From contig NC_135264.1 in the NCBI RefSeq assembly GCF_964204865.1, positions 7,346,001 to 7,410,000 of the forward strand: a DNA stretch of 64,000 nt, written 5' to 3'. This stretch comes from Styela clava (lineage: Eukaryota > Chordata > Ascidiacea > Stolidobranchia > Styelidae). The translations under genes were made by a program, and so were the position numbers. Shown here in pieces: positions 18,927 through 29,183 of the stretch; position 1 is the first letter of the stretch, and the number at the start of each line of letters is the position of its first letter. The notes below the pieces were generated by a model. It searched no databases. It saw only the letters and a list, made by a program, of their open reading frames with translations, and was not told the origin of the DNA.

Positions 18927-19045
18927 GCCTACAACCATACCACGTTGAATGCACCCGTTATCGTTCGATCTCGGAAGTTAAGCAATGTCAGGCTCGGTTA
19001 GTACTTGCATGGGTGACCGGCTGGAAATACCGAGTGTCGTAGGCT
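18927..19045 (+). rRNA. 5S rRNA copy 79
   Basis: GTTATC; GTCAGGC; CTGGAAATACC. Confidence 0.96.
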
Positions 19046-19126
19046 TTTCGTCGCCGTTTCATTCGATTTTGCTCTGTTTTCCAACAACTGCGAAATACAA
19101 ATAGCCGAATAGACTACTACTTTATC

Positions 19127-19245
19127 GCCTACAACCATACCACGGTGAATGCACCCGATCTCGTTCGATCTCGGAAGTTAAGCATTGTCGGGATCGGTTA
19201 GTACTTGCATGGGTGACCGGCTGGGAATACCGAGTGTCGTAAGCT
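19127..19245 (+). rRNA. 5S rRNA copy 80
   Basis: CACGGTG; GCATTGTCGGGATCGG; GTAAGC end. Confidence 0.96.
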
Positions 19246-19326
19246 TTTCGTCGCCGTTTCATTCGATTTTGCTCTGTTTTCCAACAACTGCGAAATACAA
19301 ATAGCCGAATAGACTACTACTTTATT

Positions 19327-19445
19327 GCCTACAACCATACTACGTTGAATGCACCCGATCTCGTTCGATCCCGGAAGTTAAGCAATGTCGGGCTCGGTTA
19401 GTACTTGCATGGGTGACCGGCTGGGAATACCGAGTGTCGTAGGCT
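19327..19445 (+). rRNA. 5S rRNA copy 81
   Basis: CATACTACG; GATCCCGG; T-run spacer. Confidence 0.96.
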
Positions 19446-19530
19446 TTTTTTTCGTCGCCGTTCCATTCGTTTTTTCTCTGTTTTCTAACAACTGCAAAAT
19501 ACAAATAGCAGAACAGGCTACTACTTTATC

Positions 19531-19649
19531 GACTACAACCATACCACGTTGAATGCACCCGATCTCGTTCGACCTCGGAAGTTAAGCAATGTCGGGCTCG
19601 GTTAGTACTTGCATGGGTGACCGGCTGGGAATACCGAGTGTCGTAGGCT
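19531..19649 (+). rRNA. 5S rRNA copy 82
   Basis: GACTACAACC start; GACCTCGG. Confidence 0.96.
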
Positions 19650-19730
19650 TTTCGTCGCCTCTTCATTCGATTTTGCTCTGTTTTCCAACAACTGCAAAAT
19701 ACAAATAGCCGAATAGACTTCTACTTTATC

Positions 19731-19849
19731 GCCTACAACCATACCACGTTGAATGCACCCGATCTCGTTCGATCTCGGAAGTTAAGCAATGTCGGGCTCG
19801 GTTAGTACTTGCATGGGTGACCGGCTGGGAATACCGAGTGTCGTAGGCT
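19731..19849 (+). rRNA. 5S rRNA copy 83
   Basis: Consensus. Confidence 0.97.
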
Positions 19850-19930
19850 TTTCGTCGCCGTTTCATTCGATTTTGCTCTGTTTTCCAACAACTGCGAAAT
19901 ACAAATAGCCGAATAGACTACTACTTTATC

Positions 19931-20049
19931 GCCTACAACCATACCACGTTGAATGCACCCGATCTCGTTCGATCTCGGAAGTTAAGCAATGTCGGGCTCG
20001 GTTAGTACTTGCATGGGTGACCGGCTGGGAATACCGAGTGTCGTAGGCT
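19931..20049 (+). rRNA. 5S rRNA copy 84
   Basis: Consensus. Confidence 0.97.
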
Positions 20050-20130
20050 TTTCGTCGCCGTTTCATTCGATTTTGCTCTGTTTTCCAACAACTGCGAAAT
20101 ACAAATAGCCGAATAGACTACTACTTTATC

Positions 20131-20249
20131 GCCTACAACCATACCACGTTGAATGCACCCGATCTCGTTCGATCTCGCAAGTTAAGCAATGTCGGGCTCG
20201 GTTAGTACTTGCATGGGTGACCGGCTAGGAATACCGAGTGTCGTAGGCT
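20131..20249 (+). rRNA. 5S rRNA copy 85
   Basis: GATCTCGCAAG; GGCTAGGAA. Confidence 0.96.
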
Positions 20250-20330
20250 TTTCCTCGCCGTTTCATTCGATTTTGCTCTGTTTTCCAACAACTGCGAAAT
20301 ACAAATAGCCGAATAGACTACTACTTTATC

Positions 20331-20449
20331 GCCTACAACCATACCACGTTGAATGCACCCGATCTCGTTCGATCTCGGAAGTTAAGCAATGTCGGGCTCG
20401 GTTAGTACTTGCATGGGTGACCGGCTGGGAATACCGAGTGTCGTAGGCT
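20331..20449 (+). rRNA. 5S rRNA copy 86
   Basis: Consensus. Confidence 0.97.
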
Positions 20450-20530
20450 TTTGGTCGCCGTTTCATTCGATTTTGCTCTGTTTTCCAACAACTGCGAAAT
20501 ACAAATAGCCGAATAGACTACTACTTTATC

Positions 20531-20649
20531 GCCTACAACCATACCACGTTGAATGCACCCGTTATCGTTCGATCTCGGAAGTTAAGCAATGTCGGGCTCG
20601 GTTAGTACTTGCATGGGTGACCGGCTGGGAATACCGAGTGTCGTAGGCT
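20531..20649 (+). rRNA. 5S rRNA copy 87
   Basis: GTTATC. Confidence 0.97.
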
Positions 20650-20730
20650 TTTCGTCGCCGTTTCATTCGATTTTGCTCTGTTTTCCAACAACTGCGAAAT
20701 ACAAATAGCCGAATAGACTACTACTTTATC

Positions 20731-20849
20731 GCCTACAACCATACCACGTTGAATGCACCCAATCTCGTTCGATCTCGGAAGTTAAGCAATGTCGGGCTCG
20801 GTTAGTACTTGCATGGGTGACCGGCTGGGAATACCGAGTGTCGTAGGCT
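20731..20849 (+). rRNA. 5S rRNA copy 88
   Basis: CCCAATC. Confidence 0.97.
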
Positions 20850-20930
20850 TTTCGTCGCCGTTTCATTCGATTTTGCTCTGTTTTCCAACAACTGCAAAAT
20901 ACAAATAGCCGAATAGACTACTACTTTATC

Positions 20931-21039
20931 GCCTACAACCATACCACGTTGAATGCACTCGATCTCGGAAGTTAAGCAATGTCGGGCTCGGTTAGTACTT
21001 GCATGGGTGACCGGCTGGGAATACCGAGTGTCGTAGGCT
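20931..21039 (+). rRNA. 5S rRNA copy 89, 10-nt deletion
   Basis: GCACTCGATCTCGG. Confidence 0.85.
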
Positions 21040-21120
21040 TTTTGTCGCCGTTTCATTCGATTTTGCTCTGTTTTCCAACAACTGCGAAATACAAATAGCC
21101 GAATAGACTACTACTTTATC

Positions 21121-21239
21121 GCCTACAACCATACCACGTTGAATGCACCCGTTATCGTTCGATCTCGGATGTTAAGCAATGTCAGGCTCGGTTAGTACTT
21201 GCATGGGTGACCGGCTGGGAATACCGAGTGTCGTAGGCT
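21121..21239 (+). rRNA. 5S rRNA copy 90
   Basis: GTTATC; GGATGTTAAG; GTCAGGC. Confidence 0.96.
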
Positions 21240-21320
21240 TTTCGTCGCCGTTTCATTCGATTTTGCTCTGTTTTCCAACAACTGCGAAATACAAATAGCC
21301 GAATAGACTACTACTTTATC

Positions 21321-21439
21321 GCCTACAATCATACCACGTTGAATGCACCCGATCTCGTTCGTTCTCGGAAGTTAAGCAATGTCGGGCTCGGTTAGTACTT
21401 GCATGGGTGACCGGCTGGGAATACCGAGTGTCGTAGGCT
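21321..21439 (+). rRNA. 5S rRNA copy 91
   Basis: CAATCATACC; CGTTCTCGG. The spacer after it lacks 15 bp. Confidence 0.96.
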
Positions 21440-21505
21440 TTTCGTCGCCGTTTCATTCGATTTTGCTCTGTTTTCCAACAACTGCGAAATACAAATAGCC
21501 GTATC

Positions 21506-21624
21506 GCCTACAACCATACCACGTTGAATGCACCCGATCTCGTTCGATCTCGGAAGTTAAGCAATGTCGGGCTCGGTTAGTACTTGCATGGGTGACCGGC
21601 TGGGAATACCGAGTGTCGTAGGCT
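21506..21624 (+). rRNA. 5S rRNA copy 92, upstream deletion
   Basis: Gene is consensus, but its 5' flank reads ATAGCCGTATC: 15 bp between about -20 and -6 are gone, bringing TACAAATA closer to the start. Confidence 0.96.
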
Positions 21625-21705
21625 TTTTGTCGCCGTTTCATTCGATTTTGCTCTGTTTTCCAACAACTGCGAAATACAAATAGCCGAATAGACTACTACT
21701 TTATC

Positions 21706-21825
21706 GCCTACAACCATACCACGTTGAATGCACCCGTTATCGTTCGATCTCGGAAAGTTAAGCAATGTCGGGCTCGGTTAGTACTTGCATGGGTGACCGG
21801 CTGGGAATACCGAGTGTCGTAGGCT
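21706..21825 (+). rRNA. 5S rRNA copy 93
   Basis: GTTATC; 1-nt insertion GGAAAGTTAAG beside the A-box (120 nt). Confidence 0.95.
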
Positions 21826-21906
21826 TTTCGTCGCCGTTTCATTCGATTTTGCTCTGTTTTCCAACAACTGCGAAATACAAATAGCCGAATAGACTACTAC
21901 TTTATC

Positions 21907-22025
21907 GCCTACCACCATACCACGTTGAATGCACCCAATCTCGTTCGATCTCGGAAGTTAAGCAATGTCGGGCTCGGTTAGTACTTGCATGGGTGACCGG
22001 CTGGGAATACAGAGTGTCGTAGGCT
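21907..22025 (+). rRNA. 5S rRNA copy 94
   Basis: CTACCACC; CCCAATC; GAATACAGAG. Confidence 0.96.
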
Positions 22026-22106
22026 TTTCGTCGCCGTTTCATTCGATTTTGCTCTGTTTTCCAACAACTGCGAAATACAAATAGCCGAATAGACTACTAC
22101 TTTATC

Positions 22107-22215
22107 GCCTACAACCATACCACGTTGAATGCACTCGATCTCGGAAGTTAAGCAATGTCGGGCTCGGTTAGTACTTGCATGGGTGACCGGCTGGGAATAC
22201 CGAGTGTCGTAGGCT
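22107..22215 (+). rRNA. 5S rRNA copy 95, 10-nt deletion
   Basis: GCACTCGATCTCGG. Confidence 0.85.
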
Positions 22216-22296
22216 TTTTGTCGCCGTTTCATTCGATTTTGCTCTGTTTTCCAACAACTGCGAAATACAAATAGCCGAATAGACTACTACTTTATC

Positions 22297-22415
22297 GCCT
22301 ACAACCATACCACGTTGAATGCACCCGTTATCGTTCGATCTCGGAAGTTAAGCAATGTCAGGCTCGGTTAGTACTTGCATGGGTGACCGGCTGGGAATAC
22401 CGAGTGTCGTAGGCT
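22297..22415 (+). rRNA. 5S rRNA copy 96
   Basis: GTTATC; GTCAGGC; CCTAATAGACTACGTC spacer. Confidence 0.96.
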
Positions 22416-22496
22416 TTTCGTCGCCGTTTCATTCGATTTTGCTCTGTTTTCCAACAACTGCGAAATACAAATAGCCTAATAGACTACGTCTTTATC

Positions 22497-22615
22497 GCCT
22501 ACAACCATACCACGTTGAATGCACCCGATCTCGTTCGATCTCGGAAGTTAAGCAATGTCGGGCTCGGTTAGTACTTGCATGGGTGACCGGCTGGTAATAC
22601 CGAGTGTCGTAGGCT
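22497..22615 (+). rRNA. 5S rRNA copy 97
   Basis: GCTGGTAATACC. Confidence 0.97.
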
Positions 22616-22696
22616 TTTCGTCGCCGTTTCATTCGATTTTGCTCTGTTTTCCAACAACTGCGAAATACAAATAGCCGAATAGACTACTACTTCATC

Positions 22697-22815
22697 GCCT
22701 ACAACCATACCACGTTGAATGCACCCGATCTCGTTCGATCTTGGAAGTTAAGCAATGTCGGGCTCGGTTAGTACTTGCATGGGTGACCGGCTGGGAATAC
22801 CGAGTGTCGTAGGCT
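22697..22815 (+). rRNA. 5S rRNA copy 98
   Basis: GATCTTGGAAG. Confidence 0.97.
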
Positions 22816-22896
22816 TTTCGTCGCCGTTTCATTCGATTTTGCTCTGTTTTCCATCAACTGCGAAATACAAATAGCCGAATAGACTACTACTTTATC

Positions 22897-23015
22897 GCCT
22901 ACAACCATACCACGTTGAATGCAACCGATCTCGTTCGATCTCGGAAGTTAAGCAATGTCGGGCTCGGTTAGTACTTGCATGGGTGACCGGCTGGGAATAC
23001 CGAGTGTCGTAGGCT
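22897..23015 (+). rRNA. 5S rRNA copy 99
   Basis: GCAACCGATC. Confidence 0.97.
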
Positions 23016-23096
23016 TTTCGTCGCCGTTTCATTCGATTTTGCTCTGTTTTCCAACAACTGCGAAATACAAATAGCCGAATAGACTACTACTTTATC

Positions 23097-23215
23097 GCCT
23101 ACAACCATACCACGTTGAATGCACCCGATCTCGTTCGATCTCGGAAGTTAAGCAATGTCGGGCTCGGTTAGTACTTGCATGGGTGACCGGCTGGGAATAC
23201 CGAGTGTCGTAGGCT
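23097..23215 (+). rRNA. 5S rRNA copy 100
   Basis: Consensus. Confidence 0.97.
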
Positions 23216-23296
23216 TTTCGTCGCCGTTTCATTCGATTTTGCTCTGTTTTCCAACAACTGCGAAATACAAATAGCCGAATAGACTACTACTTTATC

Positions 23297-23415
23297 GTCT
23301 ACAACCATACCACGTTGAATGCACCCGATCTCGTTCGATCTCGGAAGTTAAGCAATGTCGGGCTCGGTTAGTACTTGCATGGGTGACCGGCTGGGAATAC
23401 CGAGTGTCGTAGGCT
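23297..23415 (+). rRNA. 5S rRNA copy 101
   Basis: GTCTACAACC start. Confidence 0.97.
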
Positions 23416-23496
23416 TTTCGTCGCCGTTTCATTCGATTTTGCTCTGTTTTCCAACAACTGCGAAATACAAATAGCCGAATAGACTACTACTTTATC

Positions 23497-23615
23497 GCCT
23501 ACAACCATACCACGTTGAATGCACCCGATCTCGTTCGATCTCGGAAGTTAAGCAATGTCGGGCTCGGTTAGTACTTGCATGGGTGACCGGCTGGGAATAC
23601 CGAGTGTCGTAGGCT
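23497..23615 (+). rRNA. 5S rRNA copy 102
   Basis: Consensus. Confidence 0.97.
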
Positions 23616-23696
23616 TTTCGTCGCCGTTTCATTCGATTTTGCTCTGTTTTCCAACAACTGCGAAATACAAATAGCCGAATAAACTACTGCTTTATC

Positions 23697-23815
23697 GCCT
23701 ACAACCGTACCACGTTGAATGCACCCGATCTCGTTCGATCTCGGAAGTTAAGCAATGTCGGGCTCGGTTAGTACTTGCATGGGTGACCGGCTGGGAATAC
23801 CGAGTGTCGTAGGCT
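23697..23815 (+). rRNA. 5S rRNA copy 103
   Basis: CAACCGTACC. Confidence 0.97.
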
Positions 23816-23896
23816 TTTCGTCGCCGTTTCATTCGATTTTGCTCTGTTTTCCAACAACTGCGAAATACAAATAGCCGAATAGACTACTACTTTATC

Positions 23897-24015
23897 GCCT
23901 ACAACCATACCACATTGAATGCACCCGATCTCGTTCGATCTCGGAAGTTAAGCAATGTCGGGCTCGGTTAGTACTTGCATGGGTGACCGGCTGGGAAAAC
24001 CGAGTGTCGTAGGCT
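23897..24015 (+). rRNA. 5S rRNA copy 104
   Basis: CACATTG; GGGAAAACCG. Confidence 0.97.
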
Positions 24016-24096
24016 TTTGGTCGCCGTTTCATTCGATTTTGCTCTGTTTTCCAACAACTGCGAAATACAAATAGCCGAATAGACTACTACTTTATC

Positions 24097-24215
24097 GCCT
24101 ACAACCATACCACGTTGAATGCACCCGTTATCTTTCGATCTCGGAAGTTAAGCAATGTCGGGCTCGGTTAGTACTTGCATGGGTGACCGGCTGGGAATAC
24201 CGAGTGTCGTAGGCT
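24097..24215 (+). rRNA. 5S rRNA copy 105
   Basis: GTTATCTTTCG. Confidence 0.97.
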
Positions 24216-24296
24216 TTTCGTCGCCGTTTCATTCGATTTTGCTCTGTTTTCCAACAACTGCGAAATACAAATAGCCGAATAGACTACTACTTTATC

Positions 24297-24415
24297 GCCT
24301 ACAACCATACCACGTTGAATGCACCCAATCTCGTTCGATCTCGGAAGTTAAGCAATGTCGGGCTCGGTTAGTACTTGCATGGGTGACCGGCTGGGAATAC
24401 CGAGTGTCGTAGGCT
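24297..24415 (+). rRNA. 5S rRNA copy 106
   Basis: CCCAATC. Confidence 0.97.
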
Positions 24416-24496
24416 TTTCGTCGCCGTTTCATTCGATTTTGCTCTGTTTTCCAACAACTGCGAAATACAAATAGCCGAATAGACTACTACTTTATC

Positions 24497-24605
24497 GCCT
24501 ACAACCATACCACGTTGAATGCACTCGATCTCGGAAGTTAAGCAAAGTCGGGCTCGGTTAGTACTTGCATGGGTGACCGGCTGGGAATACCGAGTGTCGT
24601 AGGCT
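24497..24605 (+). rRNA. 5S rRNA copy 107, 10-nt deletion
   Basis: GCACTCGATCTCGG; GCAAAGTCGG. Confidence 0.85.
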
Positions 24606-24686
24606 TTTTGTCGCCGTTTCATTCGATTTTGCTCTGTTTTCCAACAACTGCGAAATACAAATAGCCGAATAGACTACTACTTTATT

Positions 24687-24805
24687 GCCTACAACCATAC
24701 CACGTTGAATGCACCCGTTATCGTTCGATCTCGGAAGTTAAGCAATGTCAGGCTCGGTTAGTACTTGCATGGGTGACCGGCTGGGAATACCGAGTGTCGT
24801 AGGCT
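24687..24805 (+). rRNA. 5S rRNA copy 108
   Basis: GTTATC; GTCAGGC. Confidence 0.97.
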
Positions 24806-24886
24806 TTTCGTCGCCGTTTCATTCGATTTTGCTCTGTTTTCCAACAACTGCGAAATACAAATAGCCGAATGGACCACTACTTTATC

Positions 24887-25005
24887 GCCTACAACCATAC
24901 CACGTTGAATGCACCCGATCTCGTTCGATCTCGGAAGTTAAGCAATGTCGGGCTCGGTTAGTACTTGCATGGGTGACCGGCTGGGAATACCGAGTGTCGT
25001 AGGCT
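24887..25005 (+). rRNA. 5S rRNA copy 109
   Basis: Consensus; 5' spacer GGACCACTAC. Confidence 0.97.
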
Positions 25006-25086
25006 TTTCGTCGCCGTTTCATTCGATTTTGCTCTGTTTTCCAACAACTGCGAAATACAAATAGCCGAATAGACTACTACTTTATC

Positions 25087-25205
25087 GCCTACAACCATAC
25101 CACGTTGAATGCACCCGATCTCGTTCGAACTCGGAAGTTAAGCAATGTCGGGCTCGGTTAGTACTTGCATGGGTGACCGGCTGGGAATACCGAGTGTCGT
25201 GGGCT
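25087..25205 (+). rRNA. 5S rRNA copy 110
   Basis: GAACTCGG; GTGGGC end. Confidence 0.97.
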
Positions 25206-25286
25206 TTTTGTCGCCGTTTCATTCGATTTTGCTCTGTTTTCCAACAACTGCGAAATACAAATAGCCGAATAGACTACTACTTTATC

Positions 25287-25405
25287 GTCTACAACCATAC
25301 CACGTTGAATGCACCCGATCTCTTTCGATCTCGGAAGTTAAGCAATGTCGGGCTCGGTTAGTACTTGCATGGGTGACCGGCTGGGAATACCGAGTGTCGT
25401 AGGCT
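25287..25405 (+). rRNA. 5S rRNA copy 111
   Basis: GTCTACAACC start; GATCTCTTTCG. Confidence 0.97.
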
Positions 25406-25486
25406 TTTCGTCGCCGTTTCATTCGATTTTGCTCTGTTTTCCAACAACTGCGAAATACAAATAGCCGAATAGACTACTACTTTATC

Positions 25487-25605
25487 GCCTACAACCATAC
25501 CACGTTGAATGCACCCGATCTCGTTCGATCTCGGAAGTTAAGCAATGTCGGGCTCGGTTAGTACTTGCATGGGTGACCGGCTGGGAATACCGAGTGTCGT
25601 AGGCT
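25487..25605 (+). rRNA. 5S rRNA copy 112
   Basis: Consensus. Confidence 0.97.
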
Positions 25606-25686
25606 TTTTGTCGCCGTTTCATTCGATTTTGCTCTGTTTTCCAACAACTGCGAAATACAAATAGCCGAATAGACTACTACTTTATC

Positions 25687-25805
25687 GCCTACAACCATAC
25701 CACGTTGAATGCACCCGTTATCGTTCGATATCGGAAGTTAAGCAATGTCGGGCTCGGTTAGTACTTGCATGGGTGACCGGCTGGGAATACCGAGTGTCGT
25801 AGGCT
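25687..25805 (+). rRNA. 5S rRNA copy 113
   Basis: GTTATC; GATATCGG. Confidence 0.97.
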
Positions 25806-25886
25806 TTTCGTCGCCGTTTCAATCGATTTTGCTCTGTTTTCCAACAACTGCGAAATACAAATAGCCGAATAGACTACTACTTTATC

Positions 25887-26005
25887 GCCTACAACCATAC
25901 CACGTTGAATGCACCCGATCTCGTTCGATCTCGGAAGTTAAGCAATGTCGGGCTCGGTTAGTACTTGCATGGGTGACCGGCTGGGAATACCGAGTGTCGT
26001 AGACT
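25887..26005 (+). rRNA. 5S rRNA copy 114
   Basis: GTAGACTTTT end. Confidence 0.97.
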
Positions 26006-26086
26006 TTTCGTCGCCGTTTCATTCGATTTTGCTCTGTTTTCCAACAACTGCGAAATACAAATAGCCGAATAGACTACTACTTTATC

Positions 26087-26195
26087 GCCTACAACCATAC
26101 CACTTTGAATGCACTCAATCTCGGAAGTTAAGCAATGTCGGGCTCGGTTAGTACTTGCATGGGTGACCGGCTGGGAATACCGAGTGTCGTAGGCT
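26087..26195 (+). rRNA. 5S rRNA copy 115, 10-nt deletion
   Basis: CACTTTG; GCACTCAATCTCGG. Confidence 0.85.
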
Positions 26196-26276
26196 TTTTG
26201 TCGCCGTTTCATTCGATTTTGCTCTGTTTTCCAACAACTGCGAAATACAAATAGCCGAATAGACTACTACTTTATC

Positions 26277-26395
26277 GCCTACAACCATACCACGTTGAAT
26301 GCACCCGTTATCGTTCGATCTCGGAAGTTAATCAATGTCAGGCTCGGTTAGTACTTGCATGGGTGACCGGCTGGGAATACCGAGTGTCGTAGGCT
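26277..26395 (+). rRNA. 5S rRNA copy 116
   Basis: GTTATC; GTTAATCAATGTCAGG. Confidence 0.96.
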
Positions 26396-26476
26396 TTTCG
26401 TCGCCGTTTCATTCGATTTTGCTCTGTTTTCCAACAACTGCGAAATACAAATAGCCTAATAGACTACTTCTTTATC

Positions 26477-26595
26477 GCCTACAACCATACCACGTTGAAT
26501 GCACCCGATCTCGTTCGATCTCGGAAGTTAAGCAATGTCGGGCTCGGTTAGTACTTGCATGGGTGACCGGCTGGGAATACCGAGTGTCGTAGGCT
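26477..26595 (+). rRNA. 5S rRNA copy 117
   Basis: Consensus; opens higher-order block B. Confidence 0.97.
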
Positions 26596-26676
26596 TTTCG
26601 TCGCCGTTTCATTCGATTTTGCTCTGTTTTCCAACAACTGCTAAATACAAATAGCCGAATAGACTACTACTTTATC

Positions 26677-26795
26677 GCCTACAACCATACCACGTTGAAT
26701 GCACCCGTTCTCGTTCGATCTCGGAAGTTAAGCAATGTCGGGCTCGGTTAGTACTTGCATGGGTGACCGGCTGGGAATACCGAGTGTCGTAGTCT
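26677..26795 (+). rRNA. 5S rRNA copy 118
   Basis: CCCGTTCTCG; GTAGTC end. Confidence 0.96.
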
Positions 26796-26876
26796 TTTCG
26801 TCGCCGTTTCATTCGATTTTGCTCTGTTTTCCAACAACTGCGAAATACAAATAGCCGAATAGACTAGTACTTTATC

Positions 26877-26985
26877 GCCTACAACCATACCACGTTGAAT
26901 GCACCCGATCTCGGAAGTTAAGCAATGTCGGGCTCGGTTAGTACTTGCATGGGTGACCGGCTGGGAATACCGAGTGTCGTAGGCT
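26877..26985 (+). rRNA. 5S rRNA copy 119, 10-nt deletion
   Basis: CACCCGATCTCGGAAG: exact loss of one GATCTCGTTC repeat. Confidence 0.85.
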
Positions 26986-27066
26986 TTTCGTCGCCGTTTT
27001 ATTCGATTTTGCTCTGTTTTCCAACAACTGCGAAATACAAATAGCCGAATAGACTACTACTTTATC

Positions 27067-27185
27067 GCCTACAACCAAACCACGTTGAATGCACCCGATC
27101 TCGTTCGATCTCGGAAGTTAAGCAATGTCGGGCTCGGTTAGTACTTGCATGGGTGACCGGCTGGGAATACCGAGTGTCGTAGGCT
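27067..27185 (+). rRNA. 5S rRNA copy 120
   Basis: CAACCAAACC. Confidence 0.97.
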
Positions 27186-27266
27186 TTTCGTCGCCGTTTC
27201 GTTTGATTTTGCTCTGTTTTCCAACAACTGCGAAATACAAATAGCCGAATAGACTACTACTTTATC

Positions 27267-27384
27267 GCCTACAACCATACCACGTTGAATGCACCCGATC
27301 TCGTCGATCTCGGAAGTTAAGCAATGTCGGGTTCGGTTAGTACTTGCATGGGTGACCGGCTGGGAATACCGAGTGTCGTAAGCT
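27267..27384 (+). rRNA. 5S rRNA copy 121
   Basis: 1-nt loop deletion; GTAAGC end. Confidence 0.95.
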
Positions 27385-27465
27385 TTTCGTCGTCGTTTCA
27401 TTCGATTTTGCTGTGTTTTCTAACAACTGCGAAATACAAATAGCCGAATAGACTACTACTTCATC

Positions 27466-27584
27466 GCCTACAACCATACCACGTTGAATGCTCCCGATCT
27501 TGTCCTATCTCGGAAGTTAAGCAATGTCGAGCTTGGTTAGTACTTGCATGGGTGACCGGCTGGGAATACCGAGTGTCGTAGGCT
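27466..27584 (+). rRNA. 5S rRNA copy 122
   Basis: GATCTTGTCCTATC; GTCGAGCTTGG. Confidence 0.96.
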
Positions 27585-27665
27585 TTTCGTCGCCGTTTCA
27601 TTCGATTTTGCTCTGTTTTCCAACAACTGCGAAATACAAATAGCCAAATAGACTACTACTTTATC

Positions 27666-27784
27666 GCCTACAACCATACCACGGTGAATGCACCCGATCT
27701 CGTTCGATTTCGGAAGTTAAGCAATGTCGGGCTCGGTTAGTACTTGCATGGGTGACCGGCTGGGAATACCGAGTGTCGTAGGCT
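27666..27784 (+). rRNA. 5S rRNA copy 123
   Basis: CACGGTG; GATTTCGG. Confidence 0.97.
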
Positions 27785-27865
27785 TTTCGTCGCCGTTTCA
27801 TTCGATTTTGCTCTGTTTTCCAACAACTGCGAAATACAAATAGCCAAATAGACTACTACTTTATC

Positions 27866-27983
27866 GCCTACAACCATACCACGTTGAATGCACCCGATCT
27901 CGTCGATCTCGGAAGTTAAGCAATGTCGGGTTCGGTTAGTACTTGCATGGGTGACCGGCTGGGAATACCGAGTGTCGTAAGCT
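27866..27983 (+). rRNA. 5S rRNA copy 124
   Basis: 1-nt loop deletion; GTAAGC end. Confidence 0.95.
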
Positions 27984-28064
27984 TTTCGTCGTCGTTTCAT
28001 TCGATTTTGCTGTGTTTTCTAACAACTGCGAAATACAAATAGCCGAATAGACTACTACTTCATC

Positions 28065-28183
28065 GCCTACAACCATACCACGTTGAATGCTCCCGATCTT
28101 GTTCGATCTCGGAAGTTAAGCAATGTCGGGCTTGGTTAGTACTTGCATGGGTGACCGGCTGGGAATACCGAGTGTCGTAGGCT
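28065..28183 (+). rRNA. 5S rRNA copy 125
   Basis: GCTCCCGATCTTG; CTTGG. Confidence 0.97.
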
Positions 28184-28264
28184 TTTCGTCGCCGTTTCAT
28201 TTGATTTTGCTCTGTTTTCTAACAACTGCGAAATACAAATAGCTGAATAGACTACTACTTTATC

Positions 28265-28383
28265 GCCTACAACCATACCACGGTGAATGCACCCGATCTC
28301 GTTCGATCTCGGAAGTTAAGCAATGTCGGGCTCGGTTAGGACTTGCATGGGTGACCGGCTGGGAATACCGAGTGTCGTAGGCT
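28265..28383 (+). rRNA. 5S rRNA copy 126
   Basis: CACGGTG; TTAGGACTTGC. Confidence 0.97.
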
Positions 28384-28464
28384 TTTCCTCGCCGTTTCAT
28401 TCGATTTTGCTCTGTTTTCCAACAACTGCGAAATACAAATAGCCGAATAGACTACTACTTTATT

Positions 28465-28583
28465 GCCTACAACCATACCACGTTGAATGCACCCGATCTC
28501 GTTCGATCTCGGAAGTTAAGAAATGTCGGGCTCGGTTAGTACTTGCATGGGTGACCGGCTGGGAATACCGAGTGTCGTAGGCT
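28465..28583 (+). rRNA. 5S rRNA copy 127
   Basis: A-box change GTTAAGAAATG. Confidence 0.97.
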
Positions 28584-28664
28584 TTTCGTCGCCGTTTCAT
28601 TCGATTTTGCTCTGTTTTCCAACAACTGCGAAATACAAATAGCTGAATAGACTACTACTTTATC

Positions 28665-28783
28665 GCCTACAACCATACCACGTTGAATGCACCCGATCTC
28701 GTTCGATCTCGGAAGTTAAGCAATGTCGGGCTTGGTTAGTACTTGCATGGGTGACCGGCTGGGAATACCGAGTGTCGTAGGCT
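28665..28783 (+). rRNA. 5S rRNA copy 128
   Basis: CTTGG. Confidence 0.97.
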
Positions 28784-28864
28784 TTTCGTCGCCGTTTCAT
28801 TTGATTTTGCTCTGTTTTCTAACAACTGCGAAATACAAATAGCTGAATAGACTACTACTTTATC

Positions 28865-28983
28865 GCCTACAACCATACCACGGTGAATGCACCCGATCTC
28901 GTTCGATCTCGGAAGTTAAGCAATGTCGGGCTCGGTTAGTACTTGCATGGGTGACCGGCTGGGAATACCGAGTGTCGTAGGCT
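28865..28983 (+). rRNA. 5S rRNA copy 129
   Basis: CACGGTG. Confidence 0.97.
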
Positions 28984-29064
28984 TTTCCTCGCCGTTTCAT
29001 TCGATTTTGCTCTGTTTTCCAACAATTGCGAAATACAAATAGCCGAATAGACTACTACTTTATT

Positions 29065-29183
29065 GCCTACAACCATACCACGTTGAATGCACCCGATCTC
29101 GTTCGATCTCGGAAGTTAAGAAATGTCGGGCTCGGTTAGTACTTGCATGGGTGACCGGCTGGGAATACCGAGTGTCGTAGGCT
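29065..29183 (+). rRNA. 5S rRNA copy 130
   Basis: GTTAAGAAATG. Confidence 0.97.

Larger units (their letters stand above)
18337..19126 (+). repeat. Four-gene cassette, occurrence 1
   Basis: Copies 76-79: a GTTATC gene, a CCCAATC gene, a 10-nt-deleted gene (GCACTCGATCTCGG), then a GTTATC gene with GTCAGG. The same order recurs at copies 87-90, 93-96 and 105-108, and in weaker form at 113-116. Confidence 0.85.
20531..21320 (+). repeat. Four-gene cassette, occurrence 2
   Basis: Copies 87-90, 2,194 bp downstream of occurrence 1. Confidence 0.85.
21706..22496 (+). repeat. Four-gene cassette, occurrence 3
   Basis: Copies 93-96. The deleted gene is 1,176 bp after that of occurrence 2. The first gene carries a 1-nt insertion. 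Confidence 0.85.
24097..24886 (+). repeat. Four-gene cassette, occurrence 4
   Basis: Copies 105-108, 2,390 bp after occurrence 3. Confidence 0.85.
25687..26476 (+). repeat. Four-gene cassette, occurrence 5 (diverged)
   Basis: Copies 113-116, 1,590 bp after occurrence 4. The second gene has CCCGATC rather than CCCAATC. Confidence 0.75.
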
